Assembly (NCBI GenBank): GCA_027600665.1
Contig: JADGJL010000499.1
Location: 1 to 19,863, forward strand
Reading direction: 5' to 3'
DNA length: 19,863 nt
Source: Irineochytrium annulatum
Lineage: Eukaryota; Chytridiomycota; Chytridiomycetes; Chytridiales; Chytridiaceae
A program made the translations under genes and the position numbers. Below, in pieces: positions 7,862-16,870 of this stretch. How positions within the stretch are numbered: the first letter of the stretch is position 1; each line of letters begins with the position of its first letter. Below the pieces are notes generated by a model that searched no databases, had not been told where the DNA came from, and saw only the letters and a list, made by a program, of their open reading frames with translations.

Positions 7862-9403
7862 TCTTCGCTTTTTCCAGCACCGCTCATGCCCCTCCACGCC
7901 ACGATGCCCGCGCCAATCTCAGCGAACAAATCCACTCGTATGCGGGATCCTCCCCAGGTCGACGACGTCCTTAAGGTGGTCGTCGGATGCCCCGACGCCG
8001 CCGGTCAAGACCCAGAACTGGATGTAAATATCGTAGCAGGGAAGGCGAATAGAGAAGTCTAAAAAGAAGATTCGAAGCTTATTTGCGTATTTCGATAGAG
8101 CTAGCTTGGGGAAACGTGTCTTGTGGCTTGAAGAGAACGGTTGAAAGTGGGCTTGGAGGAGTTGACCACCAACAGCCTTCACCTCCCTGTCGACCCGGGA
8201 GGAGACCGCGCGCGAGGAGGCGACCAAGAAAAGGAAGAAGGCCGCAAGCCCGCGAACATCTAAGCGCCCGAACGGTCAAAGGTCCTACTCGACGCCCGTG
8301 ACGGCGAGGCTTTCACGACCGCTGCTGTGAAATCAACGTTGTCAAAAGCTCCTCCCTGGCGCTCACTGACCGCCTGTGCTCCGAGCCGACATCATATGAG
8401 TGCCACTGCGGATTGATGGTGCAGCTCGTCAAGGGGCCAATCTACAATCTGGTTTTGTACATGAAGGAAGCTCGCGAACAAGTGTGTGGGGTGGATGGTG
8501 GATGGGCCCTTGAAGAGGTTGCAGGAGGAGAGGGTGAGGTTCACTAAAAGCTGTCGGGGGACGTAGCGACGACGCCGTGGAGCTTTGTAGTGTCATTGTG
8601 GGGAGTCGGTGAGGGTGGATGGATGAGGGATGGGGTGTACGTCCTTGATGAGCCGGATAAAATTTGGAGCCATGCCGAGACTTGCGATGGTCCCAGACTC
8701 TAAGGTGGATCCCTGGAAGCGTTGGGTGATGAGCCGGCACTGGCACATTTAACTCGTCCCTCAGTTGATAGTCGTAGTAAGGAGATTACGAGATAAGTTC
8801 AGCATGGAGTGACACGGTGACATACACAGGAGTGAAAAAGCGAGTTCTTCGAAGTCTTTTGTTGAATAGCAAGTGGAGGTACTCCGGGACAAGCCCTGTC
8901 CCCAATCGCCGGCCAGTGCGGCCCCCAAATGGCATCCCGTTCCCGCCCAGGCAGCCGAAATCTTAATAAATCTGCCGGGGGCCGATCTGTTAGCGGGCAA
9001 TGACCACCGACAGCGTCCCGCAGCGTCTTGGGCCGGGGTTGCTATGACGATCCTTGTGGGGCGGCAATCGCGTTGCAAATCTGCAAATCTCCTTGTTGAC
9101 GACGCGACTCATTTCTGCAGAGCGACCCACCATCGTCGTCTCCGCCCTCCGCCGACACCCCCGCCGACGACGCTTCCGCCGACTTGTTTGCCGTCGGCCG
9201 GCTCGTCTATCGGGCACCGTGTTCTGCGATCTGGAGGACTTGGACGTCGAGAACTTCAAGCTTGAGGCCCTGAACTTCTCGGCCGCGCGCCTGGACTGTT
9301 GAAGACCGGGGCGGAAGAGCTTTTCTGCTTCATCAGAGAAGGGAGTGGGCGAGCCTCGATCGCTGCGCCGAGGTGAACGCGCTCGAGAAGGGTGAAAGGA
9401 GGA
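7862..9403. other. 1.5 kb without an assignable gene
   Basis: Contains the 5' flanks of the TPR gene (-) and the phosphodiesterase gene (+). Between 7887 and 8790 several plus-strand frames look coding but are short and keep changing frame: 7906-8028, 8106-8141, 8166-8330, 8264-8416 and 8302-8547. No intron set with normal lengths joins them. From 8800 to 9403 I see no gene; a 9054-9302 frame is probably 5' UTR, and a TGA at 9374 lies in frame before the phosphodiesterase ATG. Confidence 0.5.
8302..8547 (+). pseudogene. possible decayed or fragmentary gene
   Basis: 81 codons open between TGA 8299 and TAA 8545. From the ATG at 8416 the frame has normal amino-acid texture (MVQLVKGPIYNLVLYMKEAR). 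The neighbouring frames 8166-8330 (basic, with TKKRKK like a nuclear localisation signal) and 8264-8416 overlap it in other frames. This could be a gene broken by indels, a gene with very short introns, or chance open frames in GC-rich DNA. I recognise no family. Confidence 0.2.
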
Positions 9404-12400
9404 ATGTCAGCGGCCCTCCCTCAGAACCCAGCAAGCACGACCAGACGGAGATCCAGCATCTTAGGCCTGGGCGGAGGAGGCGGGATCAACGCCAACAGCA
9501 GCAACGCCTCGGCCAGCTCGTCTCCGCCGCCCGTGTCGCCAAAGGTGGGCCTGTCGAAGGCTGGGAGCGTGCTTAGCAGCGGGCACAGCGTCACGGCGAC
9601 GGGGAAGAGGGATAGCATCGTGAGTAGGCGTGGATCGATCGTCGGGGCGAACGTGGTGGATTCGAACCCGCCGCTGGTTCCGCCTAGCAGAAGGACGTCG
9701 ACCGTGGCACGACCACTTGACTGTGAGTTTAATTGCTTTTTCGTTCAGTTATGGCAACCTGAGCTTAAAGCTGGTTAACGCGCCTTCTAGCCACCTCCGC
9801 AGGTCAGATCTTGAAGTCATACCCCAGCGTGAACAACTCCTCAAACCCGACACCACCCCACCACTCCCTCGGCGGACTCTTCTCCAACGCTTTGATGAGC
9901 CGCGTCAACAGTCAGAAGAAGGACACGGGCGTAGGCCGCACGGCGTCGAATAGCGTCATGTCAGGGAACAGCCTGAACGGCCAACCGCCGCCACCCGCCG
10001 AGGACAACATCCTGGACCTACAAGACTACAACTTCCTCAAGTCTAGGATGCATCTGCTCACGCTTACGTTTATTGACGACGCCGTCGAGAACGAGTACGA
10101 GAAGTTCTTCCTTGCGAAGAACCTGGCAAAGTGGCGGCGGAACATCTGCATCATCTTCCTTAGTAGCACCGCGCTCTACCTTTACGTCATGGTCAAGTCG
10201 CCGCACGAGTCGAGGTACTGGAGCGACAACTTCTCCGAAAGCATTAAACTCAACACAACCGAGACCCTGATAAGGGAACACGTTGTACCGGAGGGTGTCA
10301 CCGGTTGGAATACGGGATACACTTGCCCCGATGGATGGTTTTGGTTAGCATTAAAGAAATGCTCGATCTCTGTCCTTAAGCCCTTTCTAACCTCCTCACT
10401 TAGCGCCATCTGCGACCCGGACTACCTCTGCAACGCGTACGAGTTCAAGTACGACATCATCTTCTGGGCCCTCGGCGTCGCACTCCCTTCCATAGTGGTC
10501 CTGGCCACCTCCTTTCGGCTGCAGGCGGTCGAGATCGGCCGACACATCCACCTCCTCTCCTCACTCTTCACGTCCGTCATCACCATCGTCGGCTGCTTCG
10601 CGCGCTTCATCGTCATCGAGCCCAACACACCTATGTACGAGACCGCCTTCCTTTCCATCATTGCCGTCACGTCCTGCTTCGTGTTCCTGCGAATGCGATT
10701 CTTCCACGCCGCGCTATCGTGTATTTTGATCGTCGTCGCGTACGGTCTCATCTTCTTCAACCGGATCTTCTACCCGCCGTCGGACGGTTACGCGGGGCTA
10801 ACGATGAAGGTCATGAGCCTCTGCGTGCTCTCCCTTGCCGTGATCGGTGGCATCATATGCTCGTCCTGCTTCGACGCGGAGATCTTCTACAGGGGCCAGT
10901 TCCTCATCTCGCACAACCTGCAGAAGCACAACATGAAACTCATGTATCAACTGCAGAGGTTGCAGAAGGTTTACGGGAACAAGGCCGCGGACTTCGACTC
11001 GCCGCTGGAGAAGAGCGTCATGATCATTCGGTCGATGATGGCGGACCCGTCGCTGACGGCGCAGCACCTGCTCGAGCTTAGCCAGGTCCTGACTCTCTTG
11101 GGTTCGAGCAACCTGCTTGCACCGGACTTGGAGAACCAGGTCACGGAGTTCATGGACACGGAGCAGGAGGTGATAACACCCTTTACTCATTCCTTGCGAA
11201 CGTACTAACGAAATCTGATCATAGGCATGGCTCTTCTCCGAGATTGCGCCACGACGCAAGACGCAGCGCAACCGCCAGTCCATGGCCATGAACCGCCGCC
11301 GTATGTCCTTAGCCCAGGACATGCACATTAAGATATCCGAGACCATCTCTGAGGCGCCTCAGGTGTCCTACTCCATGGGCTCGATTCCCGAAATGAAGCA
11401 GCAGCAGATGCCGAACGGCGGCCGCGCAGCCCCTCATGGCGCAGGCGCCGCGAATGCGGGTCACGAGGGCCAGGACACGCCAGGGAGCGAGGCCGGGACG
11501 GTGGAGTCGATCAATGGCGCCGGGGGCGGGCTTGTCGCTGGTGGTGGTAGTGTGCCAGCGGGGAGCGGGGGTAGCGTGATGTTTAGGTTGGCGGGCGACG
11601 GACAGCAGGGCAGCCGGCTGGCGCTCACGGAGTTGGAGTCGCCGCTTGGACTGTCGTCGCAGGCGTTGGCGGGGTCCACCGTTAACGGGAGTTATGGTGT
11701 TGGAATGGGTGTGGCGGGCACGCCAATCGGCAGCCCGTTCGCGGGTGGGATGTTGAAGAAGTCGACGCCGGCGCCGGCGAAGCGGCAGCCGCTGACGTTC
11801 GACGACCTGCTGGACCTGCCGCGGATACCTGACCTGCTGGCGAGGAGCTACGAGTTTAACTGGCCCATCTTCGAGTTCGCGGACGCTGCAAGCGGCAAGT
11901 CGTTGAGCGTGCTGGCGTACCACTTGTTTAAGCGCGAGGGGCTTTTCATGCATTTCCAAATACCGCTGGATAGGTTTTGGAAGTTCATTACGACGATCGA
12001 GCAGGGTTACCATGCCGACATTCCTTGTGAGTTCCTATTTAACACTTTGTGTTCGGCGAGAAACTGCTAACGTCAAAATGCAGTCCACAACTCTACGCAC
12101 GCATGCGACGTTCTTCATTGCATGTCCCACTTTGCGCACATGGATCACATAGCAAAAATAACGACCGATTTCGACATCCTGGCACTTTTCGTTGCTGCCA
12201 TCATTCACGGTAAGCTAAAGAGAGCTCATAGCAACGTGGTCTAACACAGTTTCTGCTTGCTAGATTACGATCATCCCGGCTACAACAACAACTTTCTTGC
12301 AAACACGTACGACGTGCGAACGATCCTCTACAACGACCGGTCGGTGCTCGAGAATCACCACCTCGCAAGCGCGTTCACGGTCCTGAAGAAAGACGACTGC

Positions 12401-13105
12401 AACTTCCTCTCGCAGATGCCAAAAGCCGAGTTCAAGTCCCTGAGGGAGACGATTATTGAGGTGGTGCTGGCCACTGACCTCTCGCAACATTTCGTCATTC
12501 TCTCCATGTTCAAGAACAAGGTGAGTTCTTATCATCTGCTCTGCTTAGCGCGTTTCGCTAATATTGGAATTCTTCGAAAGGTTGGACAAAGCTTTGACCC
12601 AGACGAGAGCCGCGAGGACCGCGTCCTCCTGTGGAAGATCCTCATGAAGTGCAGCGACGTGTCGAATCCGACGAAGGAATGGTCCCTCTACGACAGGTGG
12701 TGCAAGCTCGTGATCGAGGAGTTCATGCGGCAGGGAGATATGGAGAAGCGCCTCAGCATCCCTGTGAGCCCTTACATGGATCGCGATAACATCAACGTGC
12801 CGTCGAGCCAGATCGGCTTTATCGACTACGTGATCCTCCCGCTCTTTGACGCCTATGACAAGTACAACCCTATACCCCATATCATGGAGCACTTGAAGCG
12901 GAATCGGGATCACTGGTTTGTTACCTTTCTCTTGTTAACAGCTAAAGAAGGCTGGGCTGACATTTGATGTCGTTGTAGGGGTTACTTAAAGGCACTAGGC
13001 GTGATCCACATGGCGAACGTGACACCTCCTACCAACCATCCGACAGGGAACAATTCGGTACACACGAGGGAGTCCTCCACTCACGTCGTCATCATGAACC
13101 CGTAA
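9404..13105 (+). CDS. six-transmembrane cyclic-nucleotide phosphodiesterase (class I PDE)
   Basis: Predicted to hydrolyse cAMP and/or cGMP at a membrane. Seven exons (9404-9722, 9803-11169, 11225-12026, 12084-12209, 12264-12520, 12581-12915, 12979-13105) give 1110 residues. The ATG at 9404 is the first after an in-frame TGA (9374). A disordered Ser/Gly N-terminus (1-175) is followed by helix 1 (about 220-237), an extracellular loop with four Cys (281, 293, 310, 316), helices 2-6 (324-461) and a helical linker (HNLQKHNMKLMYQLQRLQKV). A Gly/Ser-rich spacer (about 600-745) leads to the catalytic domain. Catalytic signatures are HNSTHACDV (831-839), HDYDHPGYNNNF (871-882) and the conserved SSQIGFIDY Gln (1034). 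The metal ligands H835, H871, D872 and D983 are all present. No GAF, PAS or UCR domain is seen. Substrate preference cannot be read from the sequence. The tail ends VVIMNP. Confidence 0.9.
9723..9802 (+). other. PDE intron 1
   Basis: 80-nt intron, GTGAGT donor and CTCCGCAG acceptor; the split codon becomes Cys (residue 107). Confidence 0.8.
11170..11224 (+). other. PDE intron 2
   Basis: 55-nt intron, GTGATA donor, TACTAAC branch sequence and ATCATAG acceptor, phase 0; it follows the membrane domain and helical linker. Confidence 0.85.
12027..12083 (+). other. PDE intron 3
   Basis: 57-nt intron, GTGAGT donor, GCTAACG branch and ATGCAG acceptor. It splits the Phe codon just before the catalytic HN motif. 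Confidence 0.9.
12210..12263 (+). other. PDE intron 4
   Basis: 54-nt intron, GTAAGC donor, TCTAAC branch and TGCTAG acceptor. It splits the codon of the metal-binding Asp in the HD motif. Confidence 0.9.
12521..12580 (+). other. PDE intron 5, in-frame and stop-free
   Basis: 60-nt intron with a strong GTGAGT donor, CTAAT branch-like sequence and CGAAAG acceptor. It holds no stop in the coding frame, so retention would add exactly 20 residues after residue 957, between catalytic-domain helices. Family alignment favours removal. Confidence 0.8.
12916..12978 (+). other. PDE intron 6
   Basis: 63-nt intron, GTTTGT donor and TTGTAG acceptor, splitting the codon of Trp 1069. Its length is a multiple of three but it carries an in-frame stop (TGA 12965-12967). 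Confidence 0.8.
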
Positions 13106-13393
13106 TCCCGTTGCTGGCCGCCGTCTTTCCCAACTCAAGGCTTTCGAATGAGATGTGGGTATTTTCTTTACTTCGTGGGGCAGTTCCACGCCGACAATAG
13201 AACATAGTAGAGTTGCTAGAGTTGTCAGGTTAAGCCCGCATTTAGTGCAATCTTTCCTTCATTTTATGTTTGTCACAATACGCTCGGCTCTACAAGGCCT
13301 CTTCTGCTTTCGTTTCGTTCTGGTTTAGCAACTTTTAGAGACTTCTCATCACGGGCAACCTTGTAATCAACATTCGCATACTGTTTATTCTAG

Positions 13394-13399
13394 AATAAA
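13394..13399 (+). terminator. candidate poly(A) signal of PDE gene
   Basis: AATAAA in an AT-rich context about 290 nt after the PDE stop. Confidence 0.3.
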
Positions 13400-13532
13400 T
13401 CAATGAACGTTATTACTGGGTTGCTAAAATAATGCCTTCTGTTTCTCTGGCGACGGATGGGACCTCTCGAAGTTCTAGCCCGCCCAGGAAATTTCCATAC
13501 ATCAGCCAAGTTACAGCAAGGTTCTTTTTTAT

Positions 13533-13550
13533 TCATTTATTTATTTATTT
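13533..13550 (-). terminator. candidate poly(A) signals of TOK gene
   Basis: Tandem AATAAATAAA pattern on the minus strand, about 180 nt past the TOK stop codon. Confidence 0.3.
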
Positions 13551-13725
13551 ACTTGTTTTTCTTTCAAATGTTCCACGTAAAATGACGGAATTAACCAATA
13601 TTATGCGACAAAAGTGAAATGCAAAACGACGTGCAAGCCTTCAGAATACGAAACAAAAACCGCTATTAAGTGAGGAAAAGTCCTGAGAGGAAAACGATCA
13701 TCAAAGATAGCGGTCCAAACGGCGA

Positions 13726-16371
13726 TCACCGCGCCGCTACCGCCGACGCTCCGCCACCCAGTACCCCGTTTCTAGCCCTAGCCCCACCTACTTCGTCCTC
13801 CATCCGTCTCTTCTCCCTCCTCCTCCTCCGCCTCTCGTCCTTGATCGTCGCCTCCCTAGCAAACGCCGTGGTCCGTCTCATCAGCCGCTCCATCGCCGTC
13901 ATCTCTCCCTCGTCGTCCCCATCATCATCCGCATCCGCCTCCGCTTCCGCCGGCAGGAACGCCGCGCCCTCCGTCCGCCGCCTCGGTGTCTCTGTCATGG
14001 CCGCACCACCAGAGTCCACCCGCGGCGGTGGGAGCAAATTCGGCGCCTTGGGTGGTGTCGTCGGCGTCGCGGGAGCGTCAGCGCCAGTGATGCCTGACGG
14101 GAGCAGTGATCGGGCCGCAGTGCGGCTGAGGAGGCTAAGGTTTGAAATATCGTACTTGCGCCCGCCGTTCTGTTTGCGGATACGGCGGCGCTCGATGCGG
14201 GCCTGGACGGCTGTGGCGTTCTTCGCTACCTTGGCGCCGAGTTGTTCAGTCAGGAGGCCAATCACATGGGCAAAGGAGCCGATCGCTTTATTTAGAGCGA
14301 ACGGTTTTAATGGTTTGTAAAACAGAAGAAGATGTGATAAATACCGGTAAAGATGAAGACATTCCAAAATTCCCAGGACCAAGGCGTTGATGGGATCAGA
14401 TCACCATAACCGATGGTTGTAAAAGTTGTGAATGTAAAGTAGACCGAGTCCATGTAAGTCCAATTGGGTTCAATCTTGCTGAAGATAGCCGCCGCGATAA
14501 GCCACCTTCGAGTCAAGCGATTCAGATTAGAAGCAATAAAAACGGGCAGAAAGACGCACCAGCCGATTAACGAAACCACGACTCTTATGGTTTTGCTCCT
14601 CTCCAACCGCTTCTGCAGCTCCTCATCCATCCTCAAGTCTGCCGTCAGTGTTGACTCCTCCCCGCGCGTCGACACCCCTCCAACCGTCACCATCTCCCCA
14701 GTCGTCGTCGAGCCGTCATCCTCGCTCTGCTCGGCCTCCATCTCGTCCTCGCGGTCGCCATTCCAGAACTCAAGCGCGTCCGGAGCAGGCGCGGTGGAGG
14801 CGTCACCCCCGACGACGTCGATGGAAATCGAGGCGCCCAGCGTCGTGGTCGACACTGTGGTGACGTCCTGACCCACAGGTTTCGTAGGCTTGGCGAAATA
14901 TATCCCGGCGCCAGGGGCGACATCTGTCTCGCCCACCGAGATGTTGACCGAACCGGCTAAGTTTGCGTCCGATGCAGGTCTGGAGCCCGTAACGGCCTCG
15001 TACGCCATGCGGATAAACGATTTCCCCTTGTAGCCCGTGGCGGGGTTAAATTGTCCTGGGAAGAGGATCATGAGAACGTTTGTAGAGAAGGAGTCGATGG
15101 GCCTGGTTGGTTGTTGCGGGGGAGGGTTCGGGGATGCGAGACCATGCTGCTTGCGCTCGAGACGCTTGCGGGCGCGCTCCTCGGAGCGGATGCGGCGCCA
15201 CTCATTCATGCGGATGACCTCGGCTTCGCCCTTCTCGACCATATAGTCTTCTGAGGCCGAGATGAAATAGCCAATGCATGCTGCGGCCACCATGAAGTAG
15301 ACAAAGAGAAAGAGACGTGAGGCGGTTGTTGTTGGGGAAACGTTGCCGTAGCCTGACAGTGGCGCGTGAGCAACAGCATGGCGCCGTAAGACATACCGAT
15401 GGTCAAGGCCGTTACAATGACGAACTCGGACGCGTCCGCAAAGTTCCACCCGCCGCTGTCTTTCTCGAGATAATAAAACGCGGTCGACCCGATGGCGATG
15501 ACGTAAACGGCCCATAAATTCGCAATGAGCAGCTTCCTTCTCGACGCGCCAATGTCATCGTTTTCCCCCCTCGTCCTCCACCAGTCCATTAGGAAGTTCC
15601 TAAATACGAACGCGCTCGCGCAGCAAGACAGCAGGCACGCCGCGAGGCCCTGCCCCCACCGAACTGTTCCCCTCGCCATCACGTCGTCCGCCACGGGTAT
15701 TAGCACGAACGACAGCAGCGCCCCCAGCGCGGCCACAAACTGGCACACTGTCGCGATCAGGTTGAAGACGCACGTGGACTTGTGCGCGATCTCGTTTAGG
15801 CGGACGAGGATGGAGAGCTGGATGGCGACGGCGAAGAAGATGGCGACGCCCAGGAGGATGAATTGCGTCGTGGACGACGAGCGCACGGTGACGGGGTCGC
15901 CGTCGACCACGACGTAGTACCAGCCCTGCATGGCGATGGAGCGGAAAAGGGTCAAGTTGCTGCGCTGAAGTTAGCAACAGTTCATAGCTGATGAATTCTG
16001 CCGAACAAACATGTAGATCTGGGCTAGAGCAGCGAAGAAGAACGGCTTCCCCTTTTCGCCAATACCCGGCTTCGAAAGGGCCCGCATCTTCATTTTCGAC
16101 CGTACGGCTCCTCCGAACAGGCTCTGACGTAGATTCATAGTCAGCCAGGTATGCTCGAAGACCTCGCGAGGTGGCCAAAGCGCTCGGTTCGGTCGGGGGA
16201 GAATCCCAGGAGCTGGAGGCCAGGGATGGCGAGCGGCCGGTTGGGGCTGCAAGTGCTCGTCTGTAACTTTGACGATGCGAACTTAGATGCTTTTCAGGAT
16301 AACAGATAATAAGCTTACACAACTCGCGGAGATCTACGCCATCAAACGCAGTATAGTCCCATACGCCAGTA
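13726..16371 (-). CDS. TOK-type two-pore outward-rectifier potassium channel
   Basis: Plasma-membrane K+ channel of the fungal TOK1 family (eight transmembrane helices, two pore loops). Exons on the minus strand: about 16371-16319, 16260-16011, 15959-15397, 15352-14345 and 14285-13726; 793 residues from the second exon on. The PFFFAALAQIY segment fits the first helix; helices 2-5 lie in 15959-15397. Pore 1 reads TIGYGN, rebuilt across an intron. Helix 6 is followed by a linker of about 220 residues, much of it acidic or Ser/Thr-rich, then helix 7, pore 2 (TIGYGDLIPS) and helix 8 spanning the last intron. The long C-terminus is cytoplasmic and ends with a very basic helical stretch (RRRRREKRR). 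The start is unresolved: the frame continues upstream of 16319 (VWDYTAFDGVDLREL) and a TTGCAG acceptor at about 16372 suggests another exon; no credible ATG is seen there. The gene is convergent with the PDE gene. Confidence 0.85.
14286..14344 (-). other. TOK intron before end of helix 8
   Basis: 59-nt intron on the minus strand, GTATTT donor and AATAAAG acceptor. Joining gives IFTAIGSFAHVIG, a continuous last helix; unspliced, the frame ends at once. Confidence 0.75.
15353..15396 (-). other. 44-nt TOK intron inside pore-1 selectivity filter
   Basis: GTATGT donor and CTGTCAG acceptor on the minus strand. Splicing turns TIG and YGN into TIGYGN, splitting the codon of the first filter Gly. The exact motif match makes this short intron secure. 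Confidence 0.9.
15960..16010 (-). other. TOK intron in first membrane segment
   Basis: 51-nt intron, GTTTGT donor, GCTAAC branch and CGCAG acceptor on the minus strand. The split codon becomes Ile and the hydrophobic segment continues without a break. Confidence 0.75.
16261..16318 (-). other. probable TOK 5' intron
   Basis: 58-nt intron, GTAAGC donor and GTTACAG acceptor on the minus strand. It joins a TGVWDYTAFDGVDLREL-type segment to the next exon in frame and removes an in-frame stop. Confidence 0.6.
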
Positions 16372-16870
16372 CTGCAACAAGTGCGATTTAACGTAAATCT
16401 TATTTCCGTTTTCTTTTTCCCATGAACGACCCGACTTGTTCGCCGTTATAACGTTTTTTCCAATGACTTTTACAACACGTGTAGTTACCAGTCAAAGATT
16501 TTAATTACGGTTGTTGTGATATGTGGACTTTCAACGACAAAGCAAGGTACTAAAGCCATATTGACACCAATCGAGAAAGAATACAACTCTAGCATTATGA
16601 AATGTGTGCGCTTCAAACGTAAGGTGAAAAAGCGAAATGAGAGGCGGAATGTTATCATCGCAAACTAAACTAACGACAATTAACTGCATGGTGGTAGCTG
16701 TACAAAAGGGGTCCCTAGCGTGCACGACTGAAAAACAAAATATGCATACGAAGGACCTTAATAAAGAATGCCGCGAACAACAAACAAACGCTGCTCAACA
16801 AAAGTCGGCTTAAATAGGAAACCCTCATGTAACTTTTCACGCTACAACTAATAATCGCTCACCCAAATGC
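16372..16870. other. region upstream of TOK gene
   Basis: AT-rich spacer between the TOK gene and the AT-hook gene, both on the minus strand. It probably holds the TOK promoter, possibly a small first exon, and the 3' end of the AT-hook gene. A 64-codon minus-strand frame (16531-16725) starts with GTG and looks accidental. Confidence 0.5.

Larger units (their letters stand above)
13106..13725. other. convergent 3' intergenic region, PDE and TOK
   Basis: AT-rich spacer with poly(A)-type signals for both neighbours: AATAAA at 13394-13399 on the plus strand and TTTATT repeats around 13530-13550 that read AATAAA on the minus strand. The short plus-strand frame 13432-13617 is not convincing. Confidence 0.6.

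Noticed and set aside
7862..7897. 12-codon N-terminal extension of the TPR protein
   Set aside because: It starts with GTG; the first ATG (7861) begins a good presequence.
9054..9302. upstream exon of the PDE gene
   Set aside because: The frame ends at 9300 with no good donor that would join it to 9404; 5' UTR is simpler.
13670..14320. 216-codon plus-strand frame opposite the TOK C-terminus
   Set aside because: Ser/Arg-rich shadow; the minus strand continues the channel in the correct frame after a canonical intron.
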